From: Sphagnum compactum | Taxonomy: Eukaryota; Bryophyta; Sphagnopsida; Sphagnales | Length of the DNA stretch: 64,000 nt | Direction: 5' to 3' | Assembly: GCA_965153455.1 (NCBI GenBank) | Contig: OZ234494.1 | Coordinates: forward strand, 19,716,001-19,780,000 | Shown: in pieces, positions 25,601-37,339 of the stretch | Layout of the letters: every line of letters starts with the position of its first letter | Position numbering within the stretch: the first letter of the stretch is position 1 | The notes under the pieces: model-generated | Told to the model about the DNA's origin: nothing | Seen by the model: only the letters and a program-made list of their open reading frames with translations | The model's database searches: none | Position numbers and translations under genes: made by a program

Positions 25601-27390
25601 TGAGAGATGGACTTTCTTCATGATGGATAAACTGACCAGCCTCTTGAAGAAGGGTGAAATCATGCTTGTTGGCACCCAGTTGTTTGAACTTTACTTTGAG
25701 TGTCAAACAAGGTGGATGTAGAGAGGTTAAAGGAGTATCAGTTGAATTACTGGCAACAGTGTTCTCTTAAATTCCAGAATGCAGTGGCTTTCATAGTGAA
25801 GACTGCATCTCTTCTGTCAGCCTCTTCCTATTAGTGCATTGAAGATGCAGGATTCACCACTGCAATCAGGGCTTTCATCTCCCATGGATAGAGAACCCAT
25901 GGTTTGAAAGTTTTTGAGGCCTTTGCAGACAGCATTATTCATTTTCAATTTCCATGAAATCATATCATTGCTTAGTCCTAGTCTTACCTGCAACCAAAGG
26001 CCTCTGCAGCCTTGGGTGGTGGACACCCTTCAATCTTCATTCCTTTCTGTTAGCATTGAATCTTTGCTTGATCAAAACCTTTCCTTCTGCCCTCCAAAAA
26101 GGTTGCTATCACCATTTTTCCCCAAACCCCAGAGATGGAAACGTTACTTGCAGGCCTGTTCAACCCTGTACCACTTTCATACGATCACCAATAGATTCTT
26201 TGCTGCAATTAAGTGCATCTTGTACTTGAACCCTCAGTCTTGATCACCCATATGTCTTAAAATAATTATTCATAGAGATACTCCAATATAGGTCCACACT
26301 TCTATGTGCTCTCTCCAACTGCTGCAAGAATCACATTTGCGACTCCAGAATTGTTTTAGCTGTGATGTGTAAAGCCACTCACATTGCACAATCCATGGCT
26401 TATGATAGCTTTCTCTGAAACTGTTACTCTTAAAGCTGATTTTCCACCCAAGATGAGAAACATTAAGACAAGATAGCACTTCTGGGTGGGCATTATTGCA
26501 GGGGCAATGATCACATGACATACCTTAGATTGCAGCTCTTGACAGCAAGTGTAACATCATGTGTTTATGACCCTACCATGGCAAGGATCACATGACATAC
26601 CTTAGATTGCTTTCAACAGCAAGTGTAACATCATGCTCATTCAGTGCTACCCAGGCCAAGGAGTTCTAATCAGGTGGCACCAGGAGTTGCAGACTGACAC
26701 CTTCATGCAGCCAAAGCCACATCATGTTGGCCCATTCCTTTGCAGGCAACAAACACTTTGCAGTTAATAACCAGAAGAAATTCTGAACAAATGCATGTCA
26801 ATACCCACCTGGGTAAATATACAGGAATTAATGGACAAAAGCAAGCATCAAGTAATGCAGCGATGAGTGCAGTCTTCTTCATAGAGTCCAGATAAACAAA
26901 ATCATTTGCTCCTCATTCAACAAAATCCAACAATTACCTCAGCTTTGAATCCCACAAGTCCTTCAAGCTGCTAACTCACCAAAACCATAGTACAAACCCT
27001 AGAAATTCAATCCTCTTTATTTATTGCACATGTAACCTCTATAAGAATTCCTGTGTGCTTTCAAACAATAGCATGAGTTTTTCTTTTCTCACAGTTTCCC
27101 TAAGCAACTCTTCTTGTACTGCAGCCATTCAAGAAAATGAACAAAAATTCCTGATCCCACCTGACCTTGCATTCCAATCGGCTTCTCCCAAATATGACCT
27201 GGCTCTCAAGGCCCAGTCTTCTCTTTCCCATCTCTAAATGGCTACAATATGGCTATAATCCTTGATTACAATCTCTAGCTGAGAACACATCATAAAGAGA
27301 GTAGGTATGCGTAGAGTGACCATAGATACAACCATCTTTATACCAGATGCAAATTGCAAGGCACCAAGTGCAATTAGGTGACAGCAGCAA
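16600..27390. other. Gene-poor interval of about 11 kb
   Basis: I find no supported gene here. Contents include (AC)n/(TC)n at 19,240-19,268, AGT repeats near 19,616-19,630, (GA)n at 20,490-20,512, (CT)n near 21,440, a poly-G stretch at 22,887-22,910, (GTAG)n at 23,377-23,406, and a 78-bp duplication at about 26,508-26,660 ('atcacatgacataccttagattgc'). Minus-strand frames around 21,010-21,910 look less random than most but have no recognisable domain. A TATATATAA at about 18,279 has no gene to attach to. Confidence 0.5.
17225..17300 (-). mobile_element. Dispersed family A fragment, inverted
   Basis: 'agccagatttggctaaaatcctcttgtggatgatcc' is the complement of the 'gatcatccacaagagg...gccaaatttggct' order seen at 7480-7520. 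Confidence 0.5.
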
Positions 27391-27393
27391 TAA

Positions 27394-27800
27394 CCCTAGA
27401 ATAGTGATGGTGACTCTTCTATCTCTGCCAGAAGAGTTGTTGGACTTGTCTGCAGCAACAAACCCTAGAATGGTGATGGTAACTCTTGTATCTCTGCCAG
27501 AAGAGTTGTTGGACTTGTCCGCAGCAACAAACCCTAGAATGGTGATGGGGACTCGTCTGTCTCTGTCAGAAGAGTTGCTGGACTTGTTGGCAGCAACAAA
27601 CCCTAGAATGGAGATGGGTGACTCTTCTATCTCTGCCAGAAGAGTCGTTGGACTTGTCGGCAGCAACAAACCCTAGAATGGTGATGGTGACTCTTCTATC
27701 TCTGCCAGAAGAGTTGTTGGACTTGTCAGCAGCAACAAACCCTAGGATGGTGATGGTGACTCCTCTATCTCTGCTAGAAGAGTTGTTGGACTTGAGCGAC
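27394..27800 (-). repeat. 69-bp minisatellite at the 3' end of eIF1A
   Basis: Starts of the CCCTAGAAT unit fall at 27,394, 27,463, 27,532, 27,601, 27,671 and 27,740. The period is 69 bp (one unit 70), with a last partial unit to about 27,797. Each holds 'tctctgccagaagagttgttggacttgtc'. Because 69 is 23 codons, both strands show long repetitive open frames that are not evidence of a protein. The array ends about 10 bp from the eIF1A stop codon, so it probably forms its 3' UTR. Confidence 0.9.
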
Positions 27801-27809
27801 AATTCCCTT

Positions 27810-28247
27810 TCAGATCCTGTCGATGTCTTCGTCCTCAAATTCAATGTAGTCGTCTCCGCCACCATCTTCCTCCTCGTCCATTCCCCCGGCAATACCCTCG
27901 TTGAGCCGCACATTGTCCGGCAACTCCCCATAAGCCTTGAGCAATCGGGCTTCATCGGGCTGGTACTTGAGAATCACATCCGCCTTATCGTCTTGGTAGT
28001 CTCGTAAACCAACCAAGATGATATCCCCGGATGCAATCCACACTTTCTTATGCATCTTCCCACGGATATGACATAGCCGTTTACTCCCATCGATGCACAG
28101 CGCCTCACACCTACCATTCCCTAGCATGCGCAACACCTGCGCGTATTCCTGTCCATCTTCCTTAAACACAAGCTCACGCTTCTCGTCCTCCGCCTCATTC
28201 TTCCCCCTCTTCCTATTCTTTCCTCCCTTCCCCTTATTCTTCGGCAT
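27810..28247 (-). CDS. EIF1A: Translation initiation factor eIF1A
   Basis: A single uninterrupted exon encodes 145 residues. The basic N-terminal tail begins [15 protein letters not shown], followed by the OB-fold with [14 protein letters not shown] and [17 protein letters not shown], then the acidic C-terminal tail ending [12 protein letters not shown]. This is the full length and order of eukaryotic eIF1A, the cytosolic factor that binds the A site of the 40S subunit and promotes scanning and start-codon selection. I chose the ATG at 28,247 over an in-frame one four codons upstream because MPKNKGKGG is the conserved start. The gene is divergently oriented to RIF1/NOA1. A telo-box-like AAACCCTAAA lies at about 28,438. 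Confidence 0.96.
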   Translation of the reverse strand: MPKNKGKGGKNRKRGKNEAEDEKRELVFKEDGQEYAQVLRMLGNGRCEALCIDGSKRLCHIRGKMHKKVWIASGDIILVGLRDYQDDKADVILKYQPDEARLLKAYGELPDNVRLNEGIAGGMDEEEDGGGDDYIEFEDEDIDRI

Positions 28248-28436
28248 CTCTTCACCCAAAAAAAGTTTCGAAAAATAAAAAACGAAATCAGAAATTCAGC
28301 AGCAAACACAGACTCCAAATCCAAAACAAACGACAGACGATCCCACAGAAACGAAATCCAAAAAAAACAAACAAACAAACAAACAAAGCTCGAGAATGGA
28401 AGCTCAGAGAGCGTTCGCGATGGCGTCTGAAGCGAC

Positions 28437-28448
28437 AAAACCCTAAAG
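28437..28448. promoter_or_regulatory. Telo-box-like motif upstream of eIF1A
   Basis: AAAACCCTAAAG, about 190 bp upstream of the eIF1A ATG. Telo boxes are known in promoters of plant translation-apparatus genes; the role here is inferred. Confidence 0.5.
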
Positions 28449-29255
28449 TTCACCGTCTGTTCGCACACTTGGATGAAATCACGATGGTAACCCTACGACA
28501 TCATCCTTTTACATCCAAGTAAGCTGATCCTGTACTCTGTACGTTAACCCAGGAATGGAAACCTAATTTTGCCGAGCGTTTCAGAATTTATAGCCTCTGA
28601 GGTCAGAGCACATGGGCAATGTATATGGGACAAACGGGAAAAACTGAACGCACATTTGGTGCAGCGAAGCGAAAACGCAACGCTCTTCTTCTTCTTCGTA
28701 AGGCGACGAGCGACGACACGAGAATGGGTTGCAATTCGCAAATGGAGAATTGCGAGTTGCGAACCTCGAAATGAATTTGCGAGGTAGTAGTGGATTTTGT
28801 TTTGTGATGGAATAATATTTGGCAGTAAGTAAGCTGGAAGGTTTTGTTTTCTTCTGGGATTAAAATTCTCATTATTGTCTTTCTCTTCTTCCGGTGCGGA
28901 AGTGTCTATCTGTCTGTCTGTCTGTGGAGTAAAAGTTGCAAATGTGGGTATCTTTTTGGTTTGTTTGACGGAATTTCTGGCAGTAGTTGTGTGCCGGCGA
29001 ACTCAAATGTTGTTGGGTTTGTTGAGATTTTTGAGTCAGGCGGGGAACTCATTCGCATTGCATTGTGGTTATGAGCTCAGGGGCGTCTTTGCAAGTAGTT
29101 TTGGGTGAAAGCCACGATTGGTGTAAGTTGACATTTAGGAGGGAGGGAGGGAATTTGAGCTTCACCTTGGGCTTCACCAAATCAAGCAAAAATAGTGTGG
29201 ATGTAAAGAAGGATTGGGTTACTAGGAAATAGCTCATGGGGTTGGGAATTGTTTG

Positions 29256-29270
29256 TAGGGTTTAGGGTTT
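29256..29270. promoter_or_regulatory. Double telo-box-like motif upstream of RIF1/NOA1
   Basis: TAGGGTTTAGGGTTT lies about 140 bp before the RIF1/NOA1 start codon. It could be promoter or 5' UTR. Confidence 0.45.
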
Positions 29271-29406
29271 GGAGACACACAGTTTAGAAGGTTTTGAAGG
29301 ATTTGTGTTCTTCAAAGCAGCAAGCAATCCACTGCAGGAAGGAAGGAAGAATTCTTGTCAGAAGCTCTGGGGCTTGGTGTGAGGTGGAGATTTGCAGCAA
29401 GCTGTC

Positions 29407-32400
29407 ATGGAATTAGCCTCAGTCATGACCCACAGGATGCATTTATTTGATCCCTCCTTCAGTAGGAAATGCACACATATCAGGTTTACAGCAAAATTCC
29501 TTTCAATGAGATGCTCTGCAGCAGAGACCAGTGCCAGATCCATGGATGATGAATGGGAAGGAAGTGCCAGATTGAGTATTGTGCAAGGGACGTTGCAAAA
29601 CATTCCTCAAAGGATGCCAGACAAACCTCCAACAGACATTCAGAGTGATGAACCTTCAAAAGATTCTGACGGGAGTGTGGTCCCTTCTGTGCAAAGTGAG
29701 ACACCTAAGGTCACAGGAAAAACTAGGGGTGAGATTTTTTTGGAGAGATCTAAGGAAATGCTAAAAGTGCATTCTGAAAGGAGTTCTGCCAGAGCCATCA
29801 AGACAACGGAACGGCGAATCAGAAAGACAGAAAAAGGTGCAGTGGCCAAGAGCACAGAACCTTGCTGTTATGGTTGTGGGACTATTCTACAAACGTCTGC
29901 TGTGGAAGCTCCAGGCTATGTGCCAATAGACACCTTTGAAGTGGTCAGAAAGCGGCCTCCTTTTTTTTTTTGCTTTGATTTGTTCTGTACATTTCTCTCT
30001 CAGATGTTTATTTTGCAGTTTTCTGAAGCAGGCTTATCACTATTGCCTCATGCTGCAGAAGAAAAGGCATCATCAGTTGAAGACTATCCTTTGTGGCAGA
30101 TGTGTTTTGTTAAGTCAAGGCCACATGATCCCTGCAGTCAGTGGCAATGGAGGCTATGGGAATGGCAAAGGGTTTGTTTCTGCGGAGGAACTCCGGTCTC
30201 AGCTTTCACATCTGCGGTTTGAGAAGGCTCTCATTGTGAAGCTGGTATAAAAGACTGTAATTTGTTCATCTGTTTGCCAATTTCTTCATGTATTATTCAG
30301 TATTGCCTGTACTACTGACATGTGTTGCTGGATAATCCTCTCATACAAGGTTCAACAAAACTGTTCTTGCAGGTAGATATTGTTGACTTCAATGGGAGTT
30401 TTCTTACACGAGTTCGTGATCTAATTGGGGCAAATCCGATCATTTTGGTTGCTACCAAAGTGAGTATTCTGAGCTTTTACATGGAGATTTTGTAGATAGG
30501 AATTTTATATCACCAAAGAAGAAACAAGGAGAGTTTGAGAAACCTGATGTCTTTTGTCACCAATTGTGAAGGTGGACCTTCTCCCCAAAGGAACTAGTCT
30601 GGAAGCCGTTGGTGATTGGCTGACACAAGCTACTTTGGCCAGAAAGCTCAAGTGAGTGTGACTTGTGACCCTCCCCCATTTGTGCTTCATTGGGAATCTT
30701 GTTCATTCTACTTTGAGTAACAACCTTGTCAATGATGTTCTGACAGGCTGATTGGTTTGTGTCTTTGTAATTTGTTCAGTGTTATCAGCATCCATTTAAC
30801 AAGTGCCAAGGCTGCCACTGGCATATCTGGAGTTGCTTCTGTGATTCAGCGGCAGAGGCAGGTATGTGGGACAATGCAGAGGAGACTCAATTTTTTCAAC
30901 CTCTTGACGTTCTTTTCACCTTTCCTGTACCAAACTCCATTGCATTATTCACTGTAACATTTCAACCTTGTTGGCCACAAATTGCTTCTTGAACATAGAA
31001 ATGGGTTCTGATCTTGCTATTTGGCTGGAGATTGGCTGGCAGGGTCGTGATGTGTATGTTATGGTGAGTATCTCTCATGGAAGGGGGGGGCTGTAGTTAT
31101 GATGTTTCCAGGAGCTCATAGACTGACATAGGCAATGAGTCCGTCCTAAGTTCATGTTGCACATTTCTGAAATCATTGTGTGCTACAAGTATCTTCTCTT
31201 TGAAAGTGAATCCATATTTTTTATGATTAGATCTGGATGTGGGTGGGCTGCTCATATTGTGGGAAGTTGGAGTGTGATTGAGCTTTTATCTTTGTTCCTT
31301 GTGGCTGATATGGTCTTTCCAGGGTTCAGCCAATGTGGGGAAGTCTGCCTTCATAACTGCATTACTTCGTGAGTGCTTTCTTGGGTTTCTTCAAAACACA
31401 TCTGATTTTCCTTGGGTCATACTTGGCATCCAGTTTTCAGAACCTCCTTGGTAGTAGTGAGATTGTATACCACAGAAAATTGGTTGATTTCATTTGGAGC
31501 TTCACCCAATTCTTGGATAGTTTTTTTTTTAAGGCTAAAGCACTGGTTTGTGTATGCAGTCATTTCTCTGTTGTAGCTTATATCTCCCAACTTGGTTTAA
31601 GATTTGTCAGGTGAGTTGAGTAATCTTGCATTTATGTAACAAAATTTTGACTTGTTTGCAGAGGAGATGGGTCAACGAGATGTGGTGGCTGTAGCTGCGC
31701 AAAGGTACAGACCAATTCAGTCTGCAATGCCTGGCACCACCCTTGGCCCAATTCAAATAGACGCCTTCTCTGGTGGAGGGGTATGCCTATCGCATTTTTG
31801 TGTTCTCTTAATATAGCATTGTGCCCTCTTCTCTTTGGGTTGCCTTGTTCTTTTTATCTTGTTTTTTTCCTCTTCATCTCCCTTTCTTTGCCTTACCTCT
31901 TCCTCCATCTTACCATCAAGTCTTTTCTTTGCTCAGAGAGAGATTACATGGCCTATTTGCAGTATGTAATGGTTGTTGTGGTTAAGCAGAGCTTGTACGA
32001 TACACCAGGAGTGCATCTTCACCACCGTATGGCAGCTGTTGTAAGTCCAGATGATCTTCCCTTACTTGCTCCTCGGCGTCGACTTTCAGGGAAGCGTTTG
32101 CCAGATCAAAAGCAGACAATGAGTTTGGTTGGACACTCTATCTTCTGGGGAGGAGTTGCTCGGATTGATGTGTTACAGGTGTGTCTTGCAGGTTAAATTT
32201 ATTGTTGAGGAAGGTGTGCATTTTCCATTTTGTTGAGAATGACTTGAGACTATTAAGATGCTTGTGCACGCTTTCTCCTGAATGGGTCTCTTTACTGTCA
32301 TTGTGCGAGTCCAGGCCCCAACAAATATTGCATTTACCCTCTATGGACCAAGTTCAATACCTGCTCTTGCATTGTATACATCACAGGCTGACACATATTA

Positions 32401-33282
32401 TCAGGTACTGCTTGAAGATGTGGTTCATTTTTGCTTGATGTAATATGTATTTGGAATTGAGTTCCTGTAAGTGTTGGTCTGCAGCATCATGACTTAATGG
32501 GTATTGTATTTATTTGGCAGAATGAGGTTGGCAAAAGCCTATATCCTCCAGCAGGAACTGATAGAGCTTCTTGGCCTGGGTTGCTAAATCAACGAGATGT
32601 CACACTTACAATCAAAAGTAATCTAAGGTCTGTAATGCAGTATCCAATCCTGTAGCTTCACACTTTTTGTTGAGCACTCTGTTTTGAGAGTCCTGGAGTG
32701 AATACATGAGTGGCTGTACACATCACAGGTGATCATCATAAAGGTGCAGGCATGGTTTGTGAGTCTGTAGCTTGCAATTTCCAGATGAAGTGTGATTGTC
32801 ACAGAAACTCTTAAGAGGAAATCCATAGCCACCTCTTCAATGTGTAGAGCTGTATTTGAGCACCACTACCAAGAACAGTTGTCAAACACACTCTAAAATT
32901 TGGACAGCATTGTTTGAGGGGTCAAGTGCAGGATACTCAGAAGAAGATCAGAATTCCATAGTTGGGTTTTGTATTCAAAGAACATAGCTTTGATCATGTG
33001 AAAGTGGTTTATGGCTTGGCCAGGCCTGCAGGTGACATTGCCATTTCAGGGCTCGGGTGGGTGACTGTGGGAGCAACCTCTGTTTACAGGGAAGGAGATC
33101 TTGGTGAAGAACTGGAGGAGCATGAGAGGAGTATTGTGAGGCTGAAGGTGTGGGTACCCAAGGCTGTAGAGGTATTCATGAGGCCCTCAATTCCAGTTGG
33201 GACTAGTGCTTCTCAATGGTATGAATACATGGATGTTGATGATGATGAATTGGAGACTGTGACACCTCGACTAGTCTATTAA
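29407..33282 (+). CDS. NOA1: RIF1/NOA1-type circularly permuted GTPase (YqeH family)
   Basis: Twelve exons: 29,407-29,940; 30,059-30,244; 30,373-30,459; 30,572-30,651; 30,780-30,861; 31,043-31,063; 31,323-31,368; 31,662-31,780; 31,990-32,178; 32,315-32,404; 32,521-32,627; 33,024-33,282. All phases agree and give 599 residues. A Ser/Thr/Arg-rich N-terminus fits a plastid transit peptide. A zinc finger is formed by CYGC (154-157) and CGRC (190-193). GTPase motifs come in permuted order: TKVD (G4, about 268), SAK (G5, about 304), GSANVGKS (G1, 331) and DTPG (G3, 389). The C-terminal domain contains GLGWVTVGA. Plant homologues act in chloroplast ribosome assembly; the older nitric-oxide-synthase role was not upheld. 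The exon GRDVYVM is only 21 nt long. Confidence 0.93.
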
Positions 33283-33599
33283 ACATTGGGTGTCAAGGGT
33301 TGGGGGAATTATGTACATCTTCCACCCAGACATAGAAGAGTAAAGCTCCAATGGGGCTCTTGAGAAAACAGGAATGATATGTAAAAAAACACAGCATACT
33401 AGTACAAAACACAGAGTGGACAGAAACACAGTAGAAAGTTACAAGTTTGCTACTGTGGGATTACTACAGTTTTGCAGAAGAGGTTTTAGCCTAGAGTATC
33501 TAGGCAGAACAAAATATGTTTCATCATGGTTGATGTGCAACAAACAAAGAAAAGATTGAGGCGCTTGTAAGTCCTCATGTGAAATCAACCTGTTAAGAC

Positions 33600-33960
33600 T
33601 TTTTGAGAGGGATTGTCTGATCTAGACGATCTTAATGTCCTTAATTGCAATGCTTTCATTGTGATCTCGTGATTCTTGATATGATGTTTTTCTCCAAATA
33701 TTGTTCTAGATGACTCGAGTTCTGGATTGGCTGAAAACATAAATCATTAGAGCAACATCATGAAAGAAAACAAGCAAGCTACAGAATCTCTTGCCAATTC
33801 CAAAATTCAAAAAATAACAACCTACTTTAAAATTACACGTTCTATAGACTACCGGTTCTACCAACTATGTATTCTACCAACCACTTGTTCTGTCACATTA
33901 TCCCCCTCTCAAAATTACGTTTCGTTCTCAAAATGCTAGCTTTAAAACTTTATGTCAACT
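33600..33960 (-). mobile_element. Possible LTR-like remnant
   Basis: Read on the minus strand, about 33,950-33,900 gives 'gagaacgaaacgtaattttgagagggggataatgtgaca', a layout often seen where a retrotransposon polyprotein ends and the 3' LTR begins. Unique AT-rich sequence follows. No second LTR or polypurine tract was confirmed. Confidence 0.3.
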
Positions 33961-34019
33961 TCTTCTTTTGTAACAAGTTGGTTGGTAGCTCCTTATGCTA
34001 GTACAATACTAGCTTCCTC

Positions 34020-34440
34020 CATAGGTTCAACTTGACTCAGAATCTAGATACCTATTTCTATTGCAATTCTTTGTCAATCAATCAAGTGTTTCCTCAAAGG
34101 TTGTTAGGGGTGTTGTGAATACCTTTGATGCATGAGGTGTATTGCAAGTTTCTATTGTAATCCTCTGTTAATCAATTAGGTGTTTCTTCAAAGTTCGTTA
34201 GGGGTGTTGTGAATACTTCTAATGCATGAGGTGTATTGCATGTTTTTGTTATAATCTTTTGTCAATCAATCAAGTGTTTTTCCAAAGGTCGTTAGGGGTG
34301 TTGTGAATACCTTTGATGCATGAGATGTATTGCATGTTTATGTTGTAATCCTCTATCAATCAATTAGGTGTTTCTTCAAAGGTCATAAGGGTGTTGTGAA
34401 CACCTCTAATGCATGAGGAAATTAAAGTAATCTCTCAACT
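34020..34440 (-). repeat. Tandem array, about 94-bp unit in an A-B-A-B arrangement
   Basis: The block 'ggtgttgtgaa' recurs at about 34,112, 34,205, 34,300 and 34,393. Copies 1 and 3 share CAATCAATCAAGTG and CCTTTGATGCATGA. Copies 2 and 4 share AATCAATTAGGTG and CTCTAATGCATGA. The true repeat is therefore a dimer of about 188 bp present twice. Confidence 0.85.
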
Positions 34441-35960
34441 TACACCTATCAAGGGTGGGGTTAATAGTATGGTAGTAAATAGGAACTCTAAAGATCTAAT
34501 CCGTTACCAACCACTAATGATGGTGTAACAAGTTCAAGAATAACCTCAATGGGTATTACTAAAGTTGTTACAGATAGAGGTGTGATCTCTAAGCATGTTC
34601 CTCCTCTAATGGGACTGATTGGTTTGGTGATAACAACAAGTTGTTCTCTTGGATCAGGTCCAAAAGTAAATGATGTTGCACTTGTTGTCCTTATGCTGGT
34701 TTTAATCTCCATAGACACAAAAGAAGGTGGTTCATACTTGACATCTAGGAAAGTAGTTCGGTAGGCTCATAGTTCCAATTGGTAAACTTGTTCATCAACT
34801 CTAGCCAATTCCATGTTCTCCTAGATTTGCTCTTTTACGAACTCCTAGACTATCTACCACCATCCTTTTCACTTGGGATTTTCATCCTTCAAAGTTTGAT
34901 TCTACACTTTGAGCAAAGTGTTGTCCAACAACAACTCCTCAAACTCTTTCAATCTATTATCCATTATGACAAGTGGGACCAGGGTTAGTTTGTTCATTTG
35001 TACCTTAGCCATTTTTAATTTGCCCTTCCATCCTGGATTTGAGCATTCAAGGTTTGGGTTTGCTTTTCAAACTCAAATGTTGGCAACCACAAGTTGTTCC
35101 TTGAGTTCTTGACATGTTTGTTCCAAACCTGTTATGATCTTCCTTCGTTGCATGTTGGATTGTTCCATTTTATTGTAGTCTTGAATCATCTACTCATGTT
35201 CACTTTGGAGATGTTTCAAATCATTGTGAGACTTCCAATTGAACTTACTAAGTTCATTGTATTCTAATTGTAAATTCTTAGTTTTCCTTGCAACTTGTTC
35301 CACTTGACTAACCTCATGAACAAGTTTTGATTCTCAAACCAATTGCCTTTTGACTGTAACCAACTCCTTTTTTTGGTTCTTCAAGTTCTATTGTATTGTA
35401 GTCAGTTCTAGGCTACAAGTTTGCAATTGGTTATTAGTGTCACATATATTCTATTTGACCTCTTGAGTTCTCACATTCAACATTAGGGTTAGTGAGTCCA
35501 TCTAAAATTCTTGACTAGGTTGTGACATTGTGGACAACTTGTTCAAAAAAATAGTAATATATTTCAAGTTTTCAAAAGAGTCACAAGAAACTAGGGTAGA
35601 TTGAAATGTTGAAAACAATGGGTTTTCTCGGTTATTAAGTTCAACTACAAGTTGAAGAGGTTGGGAAACTTCTGTAGACACAACTACATGTTTTTGACCT
35701 CTATAGTTACTATCACATATTCAATAGGTTTAACTTGAACATCCTTGAATACCTAGTCAAGATGACCTCAGGTTTTTTTTCAATGTTGGTTTCTATTTCG
35801 GTTGTTTGTAATTCTTCATCATTTCCACCACTCATTTTTTTTAAAAAGTCTTCTCCTCATAGATTTTTTCAAATCAACAATTTGAATTCTAGATTCAATT
35901 TTAGATTTCTTCCTTAGCAATGAGGCAATAGTTCAGGGCTTAATTTGTCTCATGATGTAG
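34440..35960 (-). pseudogene. Decayed coiled-coil ORF, possibly gag-like
   Basis: One minus-strand frame stays protein-like for about 1.4 kb but is broken by about ten stop codons. Readable stretches include KNQKKELVTVKRQLV, SQVEQVARKTKNLQLEYNEL, HNDLKHLQSEHE and GLEQTCQELKEQLVVANI, typical of a coiled coil. A C-terminal part reads FVSMEIKTSIRTTSATSFTF. Most stops look like single changes (CAG to TAG, CGA to TGA) rather than frameshifts, as expected from methylcytosine decay. There is no zinc knuckle or protease motif, so assignment to a retroelement is a guess based on the LTR-like sequence that follows. Confidence 0.6.
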
Positions 35961-37110
35961 GCGGTTTTGTGCGCATTTTCAATCTATGAGACTAACATGT
36001 TAATAAAGGCAATGGAACTGGTGATCATGTTGGTTTTCATTTTTGTAGGAATTGCTTCAAAACAAAAAGAAACAACAAAACAAAAGAAAAAACATTAAAA
36101 GGCAAAGATGTTCCCGCTGCCCTAAACCCTAACTAGGTCGATCATGCCAACCTTATTTTCTTTAAATTTTTAAAAAAAAACTGCATAAACATTTGAAAAA
36201 TAAAAATTCCATGGCTAAAACCCATTTTCTTTGTCAATAGATGAAGTTTTGCCAAAAATAAAAGACATTAATGTTAACCCTTTTTTTTGTTGTTTACATA
36301 TAACCAAAAAGTTATATTAAAATCAATAGCAATAAATTAATATTTTTTTGAAATTTTTAATAGCCATAATTCAATAACCAATTATTTCATATTTAACTTA
36401 TGACCAAATATGGCTAAGTTTCCCATACTCTATCATCATGTATCACTTTGGTTACAACACAAATTTGACAAGAAAAAATTATTGCATGATATGGTCACAT
36501 AAACACCTATGCCATAACATGCATTACCATAGTACTTGACCGGATTTCGACAACAAACTGTTGAATAATTAATTAATTTTTAAATATTAACTTTAGCACT
36601 TGATTTTTTAATTCTAAAATTTTCGATAGGTAATGGTTATATAAAATAATAAACATTCTCTTGTTAAGGTTGTGGAACATTTTAATGTGTCTAGATTGTC
36701 TCAATCTTAAGTTTCGACACAACATTAGAAGATTTGCGGTTCAAACCTAAACAATTGGACTTTTGATTTTAATTAAAATTTTGGCACAAATATTAAATAA
36801 AATTTCAAAAATTTGACAAAACGAAAAATAATTTAATTTATATGCTAAATCCATTTTATGCAAAATCCGTTCAAGTATTACGATATTATCATGTTGCAAA
36901 ACATAATGGAAATGCCATGCCACCATGTATCAATATAATTCATGATCCAACCCCCAAATGCAATATAATTACCCCATGAACCTTCAAAATAAAGTATGAA
37001 ACAAACTTCCCTTTAGTCAAAAAGCCACTTTTCCTTCACAAGAAGGGTTTGAAGGTCTCCTCCTCCCGCCTTCAATTTTTCAAATGAAGGGCAATTCTGT
37101 TTTTAGGACC
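35960..37110. other. AT-rich intergenic DNA
   Basis: A-rich and T-rich stretches without a gene. A telomere-like CCCTAAACCCTAA lies at about 36,120. Confidence 0.5.
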
Positions 37111-37114
37111 TTTT

Positions 37115-37330
37115 TCAACCCCTACTGATCCACAAAAATGGCTCCATGTTCCCAAGAGATCTGTTGTCAAGGTCTTGCACCTGGCTCTGAAGATCGTTAT
37201 AGTAGTAGGAGATTGGCACAGCTGCTGAATTCATGGTGTTTGGTGAGGAAGAATTCCAGTGTACTTGCAGAAGAAGTTGCTGTTGATCATTGAATTTGTA
37301 AGCTGGTGCTGCTGCAGCACAGATGTTGAT
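37115..37330 (-). other. Candidate 3'-terminal coding exon, orphan
   Basis: The minus strand stays open for 72 codons after a possible acceptor (agctag/ATC) and ends in TGA at 37,115. It reads a Gln/Ala-rich start, then VHWNSSSPNTMNSAAVPISY and SQVQDLDNRSLGNMEPFLWI. Codon use and composition look protein-like, but no upstream exon was found and the family is not recognised. It may be a gene fragment. Confidence 0.25.
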
Positions 37331-37339
37331 CTAGCTGCT

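Noticed and set aside
27253-28007. Long repetitive open frames on both strands across 27,253-28,007
   Set aside because: They arise from the 69-bp (23-codon) repeat unit and overlap the eIF1A 3' end; the peptide follows the repeat, not a protein family.
29392-29406. Upstream extension of the RIF1/NOA1 start
   Set aside because: It begins with TTG; the first ATG in frame is at 29,407 and gives a suitable transit-peptide-like start.
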